DNA of 46,053 nucleotides from assembly GCA_945883435.1 (NCBI GenBank), contig CAMCXK010000019.1, forward strand, positions 1-46,053, written 5' to 3'. Below the pieces are notes generated by a model. It had not been told where the DNA came from. It did no database searches and saw only the letters and a list, made by a program, of their open reading frames with translations. The DNA is from Chthoniobacter flavus. GTDB lineage: Bacteria; Verrucomicrobiota; Verrucomicrobiia; Chthoniobacterales; Terrimicrobiaceae. Of the stretch, positions 35,228 through 43,698 are shown one piece after another (position 1 is the first letter of the stretch; each line of letters begins with the position of its first letter). The position numbers were made by a program, and so were the translations under genes.

Positions 35228-36010
35228 GTGATTTCTCATGTGGGCAGAACATTTCTCGGGCTCGTGGAGGGCCTCGGGCACTTTGCGGTGTTCTGCGCCG
35301 GAGCGGCGCTCTCGCCTTGGAAAACGCGGAAACTTGGATCGAGAATTCTGCGGGCGGTTCACGAGCAGGGTGCGGTGTGTCTTCCTGTGATCGTGGTCGT
35401 GGGTGTGTTCACCGGCCTGGTTCTCGGCCTTCAAGGCTATCATGTGTTGAGCCGGTTTGGTTCAGAGGGACTGCTGGGAACGTTGGTGTCGCTCTCGCTG
35501 GTGCGGGAGATGGCGCCAGTGCTTGCCGCGTTGATGTTGGTTGGGCAGGCGGGATCCGCCTTGGCCGCGGAACTCGGGATTCAGCGGAACTCCGAGCAGA
35601 TCGCCGCCCTCGATACGATGGGGGTCAACAGCCTCGGCTATTTGGTGGCGCCCCGTTTGATTGCTTCGGTGCTGATTTTCCCCGCTCAGGCCGCCTTGTT
35701 CACGGTCGTTGGTTTGTGGGGCGGCGCGCTTTCGGGTTCGCTTCTGCTGGGAGTGGACTCCAGCGTCTACTGGGCCGCTGTCGAGCGTGCGGTCGAATAC
35801 CGCGATTTGTGGGAATGCTTTCTCAAAGCGGCGGTCTTCGGACTTGGCACCATCTCCATTTGCGCCTACATGGGCTTCCATGCCGATCGCCACTCGTCCG
35901 CCGCCGGGGCGCGGGCGGTAAGTGCCTGCACCACCCGGGCGGTTGTCCTGTCGAGCATCGCGGTTCTCGTGGCCGACTACGTTCTCAGTTCGTTTTTCAT
36001 CCGACCATGA
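35228..36010 (+). CDS. mlaE: MlaE-family permease of the lipid-asymmetry ABC transporter
   Basis: The 260-residue inner-membrane subunit of the Mla phospholipid transporter has five to six membrane helices. VFTGLVLGLQGYHVL, LVREMAPVLAALMLVGQAGSALAAELG, EQIAALDTMGVNSLGYLVAPR and the C-terminal CTTRAVVLSSIAVLVADYVLSSFF are the MlaE signatures. The start appears to be GTG 35228. First gene of mlaE-F-D-C-A; it overlaps mlaF by 4 bases. No mlaB (STAS) gene is present in the cluster. Confidence 0.94.
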   Translation: MISHVGRTFLGLVEGLGHFAVFCAGAALSPWKTRKLGSRILRAVHEQGAVCLPVIVVVGVFTGLVLGLQGYHVLSRFGSEGLLGTLVSLSLVREMAPVLAALMLVGQAGSALAAELGIQRNSEQIAALDTMGVNSLGYLVAPRLIASVLIFPAQAALFTVVGLWGGALSGSLLLGVDSSVYWAAVERAVEYRDLWECFLKAAVFGLGTISICAYMGFHADRHSSAAGARAVSACTTRAVVLSSIAVLVADYVLSSFFIRP

Positions 36011-36798
36011 CCGCCAAGCCGCCGCCTGCCTTGAAAATCGAGGGCTTGAAAAAGTCGTTTCACGGCCGCCCCGTTCTTGACGGGGTCGATCTCTCCATTC
36101 CCAAGGGATCGATTTTCACCGTTCTGGGGCCGAGTGGAGCGGGAAAATCGGTGTTTTTGAAATGCATCGCCCATGTGATTGTTCCCGATGCGGGGCGTGT
36201 GGAATTCGAAGGCCGTGTCTTGGAAACGCATGATCGCGCTTCAAGAGCCGATTTCCGGCGTCGTTGCGGATTTCTTTTTCAGGGAAACGCGTTGTTCGAT
36301 TCCCTCACGGCTTTGGAAAACGTTGCCCTGCCGCTTGAGCAAACCACAAACCTTCCGGCGGCCGCGATCCGCGAGCGTGCCCGGGAGGCCTTGCGCCAAC
36401 TCGACATTGCGGATTTCGAGAGCCACCACCCCGCCCAACTCTCGGGAGGAATGCAAAAGCGGCTTGCCCTCGCCCGTGCCATCGTTACACATCCCGACAT
36501 TGTCTTATTTGATGAACCCACCGCTGGACTCGATCCCCTGCGCCGCAACGCTGTCTTTGCCATGATCGCAAAATACCGCCGCCGATTGGACTTCACCGCG
36601 CTGGTCGTGACCCACGACGTGCCCGAGGCCCTGGCGACCAGTGACCGGGTGGCCTTGCTCGGCCAAGGGCGGATCGCCTTCGAAGGCGCTCCCGTCGAGT
36701 TTGCCTCTTCGAACGACGCCAGTGTGGCTGCGTTCCGCGACAGCACGGCGGCCTTGCGTGAGACCTTGCGGTCCCTCGAAACCGGGGAGGCGCTGTGA
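36007..36798 (+). CDS. mlaF: MlaF-family ATPase of the lipid-asymmetry ABC transporter
   Basis: The 263-residue ATPase has Walker A GPSGAGKSVF, Q-loop FLFQGNALFDSL, signature LSGGMQKRLALARAI, Walker B IVLFDEPTAGLDP and H-loop VVTHDVPEA. The phrase GNALFDSLTALENVALPL is typical of MlaF. It drives phospholipid movement through MlaE. Both ends overlap neighbours by 4 bases (ATGA with mlaE, GTGA with mlaD), so synthesis is coupled. Confidence 0.95.
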   Translation: MTAKPPPALKIEGLKKSFHGRPVLDGVDLSIPKGSIFTVLGPSGAGKSVFLKCIAHVIVPDAGRVEFEGRVLETHDRASRADFRRRCGFLFQGNALFDSLTALENVALPLEQTTNLPAAAIRERAREALRQLDIADFESHHPAQLSGGMQKRLALARAIVTHPDIVLFDEPTAGLDPLRRNAVFAMIAKYRRRLDFTALVVTHDVPEALATSDRVALLGQGRIAFEGAPVEFASSNDASVAAFRDSTAALRETLRSLETGEAL

Positions 36799-37274
36799 GC
36801 AAACGCGGAATGGAGTTTTTGGTCGGCGTCTTCGTTCTGCTGTCGCTGGCAGCCCTCGCCTGGCTGACGGTTAAAGTGGGGCGCGGCAACCTTCCCGATG
36901 GCGAGACTTATCTGGTGGAATCCCGTTTTGCAAATGCCGGAGGACTCCACGCCGGCAGCATGGTCACCATTGCGGGGGTCACCGTCGGCCGGGTGGAGGA
37001 CGTTCGTATCGATCCGGTTGATTTTTCAGCCATCGCCACACTGCGCCTTCTCACCGCCCTCCGCCTGCCAACCGACTCGATGGCTTCCATCAAAACCTCC
37101 GGCCTGATCGGTGATCGCTACGTGGCCCTGTCCGCAGGCGCCGACGAATCGTTCTTAAAGCCGGGAGACCGCATCACGCTCACCGAGTCGGCCGTTGACT
37201 TGGAATCTCTCATTGGCAAAGTGGCTTTTGGATCCGTTGACAAGGAATCGCCGAAACCCAATCCCACACCGTGA
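36795..37274 (+). CDS. mlaD: MlaD-family MCE-domain protein
   Basis: 159 residues. One N-terminal membrane helix (EFLVGVFVLLSLAALAWLTV) anchors a single MCE domain (about 37-115) with FANAGGLHAGSMVTIAGVTVGRVEDVRID and SGLIGDRYVALSAG. In Mla systems MlaD forms a hexameric ring with a lipid-conducting pore on the periplasmic side of the MlaFE transporter. Start GTG 36795 inside the mlaF stop; its end overlaps mlaC. Length is close to E. coli MlaD (about 183), slightly shorter at the C-terminus. Confidence 0.94.
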   Translation: MSKRGMEFLVGVFVLLSLAALAWLTVKVGRGNLPDGETYLVESRFANAGGLHAGSMVTIAGVTVGRVEDVRIDPVDFSAIATLRLLTALRLPTDSMASIKTSGLIGDRYVALSAGADESFLKPGDRITLTESAVDLESLIGKVAFGSVDKESPKPNPTP

Positions 37275-37852
37275 AAGCCGCGCTGACCGCCCTCTTAATC
37301 GTTCTTGGACCAATCATCGCCTCCGCCGACTCGACGGCACAGGCGGAGACGTTTCTCCGCGAGTCGGTGAATCGCGTTCTGGCCGTCGCAAAATCCTCCG
37401 CCAACAGCGAGGTTCTGAACAGCAAGGTCACACCCGTGCTCTTGGATATTATCGGATTCGACGCCATGACCCGCCGGGCCGTGGGGCCGGGCTGGCGCCA
37501 GTTCACGGATTCCCAGCGTGCGGCAGCCATTCCGCTTTTTTCCCGTCTGATCATTCGCAGTTATTCCAGTCGATTCACGCCGGGCGAGTATCCCGAGATC
37601 GACTTCCGAAGCGCCTCCGAGCCCGAACCCGGGCGTGTCGAAATCGCCACCACGACTATTTACAAAGGCAGTCGATACGAAGTGGTCTATCGCCTGGAGT
37701 CCAAGGACGGCGGCCCTTGGAGCATCACCGACATCGTGATCGAGGGCGTCAGCATGGTGGCCAATTACCGCACCCAGTTCGATGCCCAGTTCCGGGCCGG
37801 CGGTGCCACCGCTGTGATCTCGTCCATCGAAAAATCTCTGGCCAAGCCATGA
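37271..37852 (+). CDS. mlaC: MlaC-family periplasmic phospholipid carrier
   Basis: 193 residues with a signal peptide (MKAALTALLIVLGPIIASADS). The mature part matches Ttg2/MlaC proteins: FDAMTRRAVGPGWRQFTDSQRAAAIPLFSRLIIRSYSSRF, then IYKGSRYEVVYRLESKDGGPWSITDIVIEGVSMVANYRTQF. MlaC shuttles phospholipid between the outer-membrane MlaA complex and the inner-membrane MlaFEDB. The start is GTG 37271 in a GTGA overlap with mlaD. Confidence 0.93.
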   Translation: MKAALTALLIVLGPIIASADSTAQAETFLRESVNRVLAVAKSSANSEVLNSKVTPVLLDIIGFDAMTRRAVGPGWRQFTDSQRAAAIPLFSRLIIRSYSSRFTPGEYPEIDFRSASEPEPGRVEIATTTIYKGSRYEVVYRLESKDGGPWSITDIVIEGVSMVANYRTQFDAQFRAGGATAVISSIEKSLAKP

Positions 37853-38844
37853 TGGTCCGCACTTTTGTCGCCTTGCTGGCGTTTGCCGCGGCTTGCCAGG
37901 CCCCGGCCTCGGCACAATCCTCCTCCGGCGGATTGTTTCATGTCTTCACCCCCCGCGATGCGGTGCCGATATCCACTCCTGCTCCCCCTGCTTCCTCCCG
38001 GGACTTTGACAAGCCACCCCAACCGCCGCGGAAAAAACCAACCAAGCCGCCCGCACCCCCTCAAAAATCCAAACCTTCAAAGCCGTCGACTGCTGCAAAG
38101 CAGACCGCCCAGGAGCCGGGGAAGCCAGCCTCCGGTTCCGGTCTGAAATCATCCTCCGCCCGCCCGGTGGCCGATGACGAACTCGACGACTTGGGAACCT
38201 ATGGCGATGTCCCGTCCGTGGCCGATCCCATCGAGCCCGTGAACCGTGGACTTTTTTGGTTCAACCACCAGCTTTACAACTTCGTCGTGCGCCCGGTTTC
38301 CAAGGTTTATACCACGGTCCTTCCGAAGCCGGTGCGGCGGGCGGTGCACAATGTTTACGAAAACGTCGAATACCCCGTGCGCGTCACCAACCACCTCTTG
38401 CAAGGCGAGTTTCGAAATGCCGATCTGGAAACCCGGAAATTCGCGGTGAACACCGTCGGAGGGGTTGGGGGGATTCTTAAAGTTTCCGACCGCTATCCCT
38501 CCCTGGCAGGAGTGCCGCGTGCCGATACCGGCCAGACCCTCGGAAAGTGGGGCATCGGCCATGGCCCCTACATCGTGCTTCCTGTTCTGGGGCCCCGCTC
38601 GACCCGTGACACCGTGGGACTCGTGGGCGACGCTGCGCTGAACCCTGTCACATGGATTCCCATCGCGGGCGCGGGACCTGCCATCGCCGTGTCGATCTCC
38701 ACACCCAACACAGTTCGAAATACTCAAAACCGCTTGGATATCTACGACGCTGCCATCCGCGATGCCATCGACCCCTACGTGGCCATTCGCAGCGGATACA
38801 TTCAAAGCCGCGAGCAGGTTGTCCGTCGAAGTCCGGCCCGCTGA
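37849..38844 (+). CDS. mlaA: MlaA/VacJ-family outer-membrane lipid-asymmetry protein
   Basis: 331 residues. An N-terminal export signal (FVALLAFAAACQAPASAQS) is followed by a long Pro/Lys/Ser-rich linker (about 40-105) and the VacJ domain (about 125-310): DPIEPVNRGLFWFNHQLYNFVVRPVSKVY, VTNHLLQGEF, GLVGDAALNPVTWI and IDPYVAIRSGYIQSR. The lipobox is poor (AAAC), so it may be a lipoprotein or a soluble exported protein. Classic MlaA lacks such a linker and is encoded away from mlaFEDCB; here it is the last gene of the operon, overlapping mlaC by 4 bases. Confidence 0.92.
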   Translation: MMVRTFVALLAFAAACQAPASAQSSSGGLFHVFTPRDAVPISTPAPPASSRDFDKPPQPPRKKPTKPPAPPQKSKPSKPSTAAKQTAQEPGKPASGSGLKSSSARPVADDELDDLGTYGDVPSVADPIEPVNRGLFWFNHQLYNFVVRPVSKVYTTVLPKPVRRAVHNVYENVEYPVRVTNHLLQGEFRNADLETRKFAVNTVGGVGGILKVSDRYPSLAGVPRADTGQTLGKWGIGHGPYIVLPVLGPRSTRDTVGLVGDAALNPVTWIPIAGAGPAIAVSISTPNTVRNTQNRLDIYDAAIRDAIDPYVAIRSGYIQSREQVVRRSPAR

Positions 38845-38909
38845 CTGGGGTGATTTTCAGAGAATGCAGTTGATCTCCACACCATTTTTTCTTAACCAGT
38901 TCACCTGAT

Positions 38910-39536
38910 ATGAAGTTTCTTCCCTTCTCCTTCCTTCTAGCTTTCTGCTCCATGGCTTCCGTGTATGGATTCGGAGGAGCTCCCGGCGGGCCTTTCAGCA
39001 ACGGTCAATATTTTCCCAACGACGGCACTTACACGGCGGTTGTGAGGGGGCAGAACCTTGTTGGCACTGTCAATTTCAGCACATCCACCACCGGGGGAAA
39101 TGGCTCTGCTGGCGTTTCCACCATTTATTTTGATGGAAACACCTACACGGGTAATTCGCAAGGATCCTACAACGCGCAGGGATCCACGATGGTCGTGAAC
39201 TTCCAAGGGGCATCCCAAGCCCAAGGAGAGGGCACTTTCACGAGCACCAACTCGACTTCTGGACTGGTTGTCACGGGCTCTTATTTTGACTCCCTCTCTC
39301 TGAACGGAGAAGCACAATGCCGCGTGAAAAACGCATTTCCGAACCAGATCTTCAAGGGCAATGGACAAGCGGTTTTTCAAAACTTGGACTTTTCCGGACA
39401 ACTTCCCCGGCTTTCAAAGTCTCTTCCAATCCCGGTCAGTGTTTCCGGCGTTCGTGTTGCAGACACTGCGTCTCAATTCACTCCGGCGGACGTAAGACCC
39501 CCCTCTGTCTCCCAATACACTGAAACAACGCCCTAA
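38910..39536 (+). CDS. Secreted protein of unknown function, beta-rich
   Basis: 208 residues with a signal peptide (MKFLPFSFLLAFCSMASVYG). The mature part is rich in Gly, Ser, Thr, Asn and Tyr in short alternating stretches (NGQYFPNDGTYTAVVRGQNLVGTVNFSTS; TIYFDGNTYTGNSQGSYNAQGSTMVVNFQG), suggesting a beta-barrel or beta-sandwich on the surface or in the periplasm. I know similar proteins from Verrucomicrobiota but no function. It lies between mlaA and a pseudopilin gene, 20 bases before the latter. Confidence 0.7.
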   Translation: MKFLPFSFLLAFCSMASVYGFGGAPGGPFSNGQYFPNDGTYTAVVRGQNLVGTVNFSTSTTGGNGSAGVSTIYFDGNTYTGNSQGSYNAQGSTMVVNFQGASQAQGEGTFTSTNSTSGLVVTGSYFDSLSLNGEAQCRVKNAFPNQIFKGNGQAVFQNLDFSGQLPRLSKSLPIPVSVSGVRVADTASQFTPADVRPPSVSQYTETTP

Positions 39537-39555
39537 ACAAATCTCGCTTGGCGCG

Positions 39556-40038
39556 TTGAAATCCGCATTCACGCTCCTCGAGATGCTGGCGGCGGTTGTC
39601 ATCGTTCTCGTGCTGGCATCGATGATTTACCCTGCTGTTTCAGGTTTGACCCCATCGGCCGAGCGCGCGGTGTGTATGTCGAATTTGCGCAACCTCCATA
39701 CCGCTTTTGCAGGCTACGCGTTCGAGGGGTGGCCACAGATTCCGGGTGGGATCGTCTTGGGATCGCTTCAGGAGCAAAAGTGGTGGCGCGACAAGGCCCG
39801 ACAGGATTTGGGCCTGGGCGACAAGGCTTGGGAGTGCCCGACTCTGAGGCGTTCCTTCCGGACATTTCCGGAGGACGAGCGCCCGGTCATTCACTACTTG
39901 CCCACGCCCTTCGGTCCACAACCGAATCTGGCGAATAAAAACTCGCAGATGCCATGGTTCATCGAGATGGGGGACGCCCACGGTGGAGGCAATCTCATGG
40001 TTCGTCAAAATGGCACCGTGGAGCCTTCGAGGCAGTAG
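39556..40038 (+). CDS. Prepilin-type protein with H-X9-NG tail
   Basis: 160 residues. The very short leader MKSA precedes FTLLEMLAAVVIVLVLASMIYP, with Glu at mature position 5. SNLRNLHTAFAGYA and a W-rich middle follow. The C-terminal HGGGNLMVRQNG fits the H-X9-DG tail of PVC pseudopilins, with Asn in place of Asp. An in-frame stop at 39493-39495 and the absence of any ATG leave TTG 39556 as the best start; no ribosome site is visible, so translation may be coupled to the gene 20 bases upstream. Confidence 0.78.
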   Translation: MKSAFTLLEMLAAVVIVLVLASMIYPAVSGLTPSAERAVCMSNLRNLHTAFAGYAFEGWPQIPGGIVLGSLQEQKWWRDKARQDLGLGDKAWECPTLRRSFRTFPEDERPVIHYLPTPFGPQPNLANKNSQMPWFIEMGDAHGGGNLMVRQNGTVEPSRQ

Positions 40039-40061
40039 ACGCCGCTGGTTCGAAAAAAATT

Positions 40062-40089
40062 TTGAACATTTCGAAAGTCGGAGTATCTA
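40062..40089 (+). promoter_or_regulatory. Candidate promoter of the Gld-like ABC operon
   Basis: TTGAAC (40062-40067), a 16-base spacer and TATCTA (40084-40089) form a fair sigma-70 promoter 56 bases before the ATG at 40145. The -35 lies in an AT-rich stretch with an imperfect inverted repeat (GTTCGAAAA and TTTTGAAC, 40048-40067). Sequence match only. Confidence 0.45.
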
Positions 40090-40144
40090 ACCGACCGACA
40101 TTTTTTCGCTGAAAGATGACTCCGTCTCCAATCGAAGAAAACCC

Positions 40145-41083
40145 ATGATCCAAGCACGCAACCTGACAAAGACATTCGGTCCCAAGGTCGCTGTGGACGG
40201 CATTTCCTTCACCCTCGAGAAGGGTGAGGTTTTGGGCTTCCTGGGCCCCAACGGCGCGGGAAAATCCACCACCATGCGAATGGTCACAGGCTATTTGCCG
40301 CCGACCTCGGGAGAAATCCTCATCTCAAACTTGAATCTTGCCACCCGCCCTGTCGCGGCGCGACGCCTGATCGGTTACCTCCCCGAGAATGCGCCTTCCT
40401 ACAGCGATATGACGGTCGAGGGATTTTTGCGATTCGCGGCAAACATGCGTGGGTTGAGCGGTGAATCCGCCAAGCGGGCCTTGGGACGGGCGGTGGAACT
40501 GTGTTTTCTCCAACCAGTCCTGCACCAGGGGATCGAAACGCTCTCGAAAGGCTATCGCCACCGGATTTGTTTCGCCCAGTCCATCATTCACGATCCCGAT
40601 ATTCTTATCCTTGATGAGCCCACCGATGGTCTTGATCCGAATCAAAAGCACGAGGTCCGGTCGCTGATCAAGTCGATGGGACGCACCAAGGCGATCCTGT
40701 TTTCGACTCATATCCTCGAAGAGGTCGAGGCTGCCTGCACCCGCGCGGTTGTAATCGACCGCGGTCGCATCGTGGCGAACGGCACCCCGGAGGATCTCAA
40801 GGCCCGCTCGCCCGAGGCCGGAGCCATTACGATCTCCACTTCCAAGCCGATGGATTCCGCGCTCGCAGGCCTCGCCGGTGTTCGGAAAACATCGCAGCTC
40901 GAGAATGGTCGACTCCGCATTTATCCCGTCGAGAAATTGTCTTCGGCGGAATTGGTCGCCGGCCTTCTCGCAGCGGCTCAAAAAGCGGGCGTCGACGTCT
41001 ATGACATCCGCATCGAAGAGGGCCGCCTCGACGATGTTTTCCGCTCGCTCACGATTTCCGACACCAAGGAGGTGCGCCCATGA
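40145..41083 (+). CDS. ABC transporter ATP-binding protein, GldA/CcmA-like
   Basis: The 312-residue ATPase has Walker A GPNGAGKSTT, signature LSKGYRHRICFAQSI, Walker B ILILDEPTDGLDP and H-loop LFSTHILEEVEA. A C-terminal extension (about 220-312) includes VDVYDIRIEEGRLDDVFRSLT. This layout matches GldA-type ATPases that work with GldF and GldG. In Bacteroidota these relate to gliding; elsewhere the trio is a general exporter of unknown substrate. Its end overlaps the permease gene by 4 bases. Confidence 0.9.
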   Translation: MIQARNLTKTFGPKVAVDGISFTLEKGEVLGFLGPNGAGKSTTMRMVTGYLPPTSGEILISNLNLATRPVAARRLIGYLPENAPSYSDMTVEGFLRFAANMRGLSGESAKRALGRAVELCFLQPVLHQGIETLSKGYRHRICFAQSIIHDPDILILDEPTDGLDPNQKHEVRSLIKSMGRTKAILFSTHILEEVEAACTRAVVIDRGRIVANGTPEDLKARSPEAGAITISTSKPMDSALAGLAGVRKTSQLENGRLRIYPVEKLSSAELVAGLLAAAQKAGVDVYDIRIEEGRLDDVFRSLTISDTKEVRP

Positions 41084-41814
41084 ATCCCGCTCTGACAATC
41101 GCTCGACGGGAACTGGCCGGCTATTTCCAGTCGCCGGTGGCCTACGTGTTTTTGGTGATTTACCTGCTTCTCAGCGGATTCTTCACCTTCATGGTGGGGG
41201 GATTTTTCGAGCGTGGAACCTCCTCGCTCGAGGCGTTTTTCATCTGGCAGCCGTGGCTGTATTTGTTCCTGGTGCCAGCCGTGGGAATGCGCCTGTGGTC
41301 GGAGGAGCGCCGCATGGGAACGCTGGAACTCCTCCTCACGATGCCGGTCACGCCGCTTCAAGCCATTCTCGGGAAATATCTCGCCGCTTGGTTGGTGATC
41401 GCCGCCGCCTTGGCACTCACTTTTCCCCTTGTGCTGACGGTGAACTATCTGGGCACGCCGGACAACGGAGTCATCCTCGCCGGCTACATCGGAAGCCTTC
41501 TTCTCGGAGGAGCCTATCTTTCGATCGCATGCCTCACCTCGGCCACCACCCGCAACCAGGTGGTCAGTTTTATTGTATCGGTGGTGGTCTGCCTGTTCCT
41601 CCTGCTTGCAGGGTGGCCGCCTGTCACCGATTTGCTCGTGCAGTGGGCCGACCCGGCGTTCGTGCAACTCGTCTCCAGCCTGAGCGTGATGACCCACTTT
41701 CAATCGATCACCAAAGGCGTGCTGGACTCGCGCGACGTCCTTTATTTCGCGTCGGTCATCGTCTTCTGCCTCTTCACCACCGGAGTCATCCTTCGCACCG
41801 AGCGTGCGAATTGA
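41080..41814 (+). CDS. ABC-2 type permease, GldF-like
   Basis: The 244-residue membrane protein has six predicted helices. It starts ALTIARRELAGYFQSPVAYVF, with EERRMGTLELLLTMPVTPLQAILGKYLAAWLVI, the conserved helix-loop of ABC-2 permeases, and ends MTHFQSITKGVLDSRDVLYFASVIVFCLF, all typical of GldF. It starts within the stop of the ATPase gene and precedes gldG by 15 bases, so the three subunits are made together. Gene-level assignment is firm; the substrate is not known. Confidence 0.91.
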   Translation: MNPALTIARRELAGYFQSPVAYVFLVIYLLLSGFFTFMVGGFFERGTSSLEAFFIWQPWLYLFLVPAVGMRLWSEERRMGTLELLLTMPVTPLQAILGKYLAAWLVIAAALALTFPLVLTVNYLGTPDNGVILAGYIGSLLLGGAYLSIACLTSATTRNQVVSFIVSVVVCLFLLLAGWPPVTDLLVQWADPAFVQLVSSLSVMTHFQSITKGVLDSRDVLYFASVIVFCLFTTGVILRTERAN

Positions 41815-41829
41815 GCACTTGAAAAATCC

Positions 41830-43683
41830 ATGATGAAAAACCGATTTCCTGTTTCGATCACATCCACAGTGGGCGTGGCCGCTGTTTTGGTTCTGCTCGT
41901 GGCTGTGAACTACCTTCTTGGAGCCTTCAAGGTCCGCTTCGACCTGACCGAGGAAAAGGCCCACACACTTTCGGAGGGGACCCGGGCGGTGCTTGCAAAG
42001 CTTGATACGCCCGTGCAAATCCGACTTTATGCAAGCTTGTCGAATCCCGACATGCCGGTCGTCCTGAAAAATTACGCCCGACAGGTCGAGGATTTGCTGG
42101 GCGAATACGTGCAAGCCTCCAAGGGCCTTGTTCAAATCCGCAAACTCGATCCCGAACCCGACTCGGAAGCCGAGGATTCAGCCCGCCTTGATGGCATCGA
42201 GGGGGAGATGCTGCCGAATGGCGATCGCATTTTCCTCGGAGTTTGCGTTTCGATGCTCGACCAGCGCCAAGCCATCCCGTTGCTTGTGCCATCCCGGGAA
42301 CGATTGTTGGAATATGACCTCACCCGTGCCATTTCACGGGTTGCAACGCCGAAAAAACCCGTTGTCGGCCTGATCTCCCCGCTTCCGATCGCGGGGCAGG
42401 GCAGCCCGTTCATGATGGGCTCCGGGGTCTCCAGAGCGTGGGTGATTCACAACGAACTCAAGGCCGACTACGACTTGCGCACGATTCCGATGACTGCGGA
42501 GGACATTCCCTCCGACGTCTCGGTGTTGGTGGTCGTCCACCCCAAAGGCATTTCGGAGGGATTGCAATTTGCCATCGATCAATACCTCCTGCGGGGCGGC
42601 AAAATGGTCGCCTTCCTCGATCCCGCAAGTCCATTGGAATCCCCGATGATGAGCGCTGGTCCGGCCGGATCCACCTTGGACAAGCTGCTGCCCGCCTGGG
42701 GCCTCTCCTTCGACACCGGGAAAGTCGTCGCGGACATGGCTTATCTGGCGGAAACGCGACAAGGCCGCCAGCCCGCGTTTCTGGCCCTCTCTGGTGACGC
42801 GATCAACCGGGACGACGTGGTTACAGCCGATGCCGACACGCTGGTGCTTCTGTTCGGCGGGGCTTTTACGGGAACTCCGGTGGCATCCCTTCAAAAATCC
42901 ACGCTTGTGCACTCCTCCAAAGAATCCGAACTCGTGGATTCCGTTCTGGCCCGCTCCGGTGGCGAGGCGCTCATTCGCAACTTCAAGCCCTCGGGAGTGG
43001 AATACGATCTGGCCTTGAGGCTCATGGGCAAGTTTCCAACGGCATTCCCCGATGGACGTCCGGCTTCACAGTCACCCACCGGCACCGCGAACCCGGACAC
43101 ACCCGTCCTGAAGGAAGCCCAGGCCGAGGCAGGTGTGATTCTTTTCGGAGACAGCGATCTTTTGCAGGATGCCGTGGCGATCCAAGAATTCCCGGGACCC
43201 TTTGGGCAGCGCCTGATCATGCCCTCGAACAGCAACCTTGCGGTCGTCCAAGCCGCGATCGAAAACCTTGCGGGCGATACCAGCCTGGCTTCGATCCGCA
43301 GCCGCGCCAGCCGGGAGCGGCCGTTCACCCTCGTTCGCCAGTTGCAAGCGCGGGCCGAGTCCCGCTTCCGCGACCGCATCGCTCAACTGGAGCGGGGCCT
43401 CGCGGAGACCGAACAGCGCCTGAACGAGTTGCAGGCGCGCAAGCAGGGCTCCTCGCAACAGTTCATCCTCTCGCCCGAGCAGCAAAAAGAACTCGAAAAC
43501 TTCCGGCGGAAGGAGGCCGAGGCGCGAAAGGATCTTAAGATCGTCCGCCGCGAACTCCGCGGCGAGATCGATGCACTGGAGACCTCGCTGAAATGGATCA
43601 ATATCGCGGCCGTGCCGCTGTTGATCGGATGCTTCGGCATTGCCTACGCGATCTACCGCCGCACGCGCTCCGCGGCCCGCTAA
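41830..43683 (+). CDS. GldG-family ABC transporter auxiliary protein
   Basis: 617 residues. An N-terminal helix (TSTVGVAAVLVLLVAVNYLL) precedes RFDLTEEKAHTLSEGTRAVLAKLDTPVQIRLYAS, the hallmark of the GldG/ABC_transp_aux domain. IPSDVSVLVVVHPKGISEGLQFAIDQYLLRGGKMVAFLDP is the central domain resembling periplasmic enzymes. A coiled coil (about 510-590) with many Glu, Arg and Gln leads to a C-terminal membrane helix and RRTRSAAR. The bulk should lie on the periplasmic side. It sits between GldF and a DUF4340 protein. Confidence 0.9.
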   Translation: MMKNRFPVSITSTVGVAAVLVLLVAVNYLLGAFKVRFDLTEEKAHTLSEGTRAVLAKLDTPVQIRLYASLSNPDMPVVLKNYARQVEDLLGEYVQASKGLVQIRKLDPEPDSEAEDSARLDGIEGEMLPNGDRIFLGVCVSMLDQRQAIPLLVPSRERLLEYDLTRAISRVATPKKPVVGLISPLPIAGQGSPFMMGSGVSRAWVIHNELKADYDLRTIPMTAEDIPSDVSVLVVVHPKGISEGLQFAIDQYLLRGGKMVAFLDPASPLESPMMSAGPAGSTLDKLLPAWGLSFDTGKVVADMAYLAETRQGRQPAFLALSGDAINRDDVVTADADTLVLLFGGAFTGTPVASLQKSTLVHSSKESELVDSVLARSGGEALIRNFKPSGVEYDLALRLMGKFPTAFPDGRPASQSPTGTANPDTPVLKEAQAEAGVILFGDSDLLQDAVAIQEFPGPFGQRLIMPSNSNLAVVQAAIENLAGDTSLASIRSRASRERPFTLVRQLQARAESRFRDRIAQLERGLAETEQRLNELQARKQGSSQQFILSPEQQKELENFRRKEAEARKDLKIVRRELRGEIDALETSLKWINIAAVPLLIGCFGIAYAIYRRTRSAAR

Positions 43684-43698
43684 CATCAATCACCGATT

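Noticed and set aside
40999-42135. Antisense frame of 378 codons opposite the GldF and GldG-like genes
   Set aside because: Composition (His, Gln, Glu, Arg) is that of a shadow of membrane-protein codons, with no recognisable domain.
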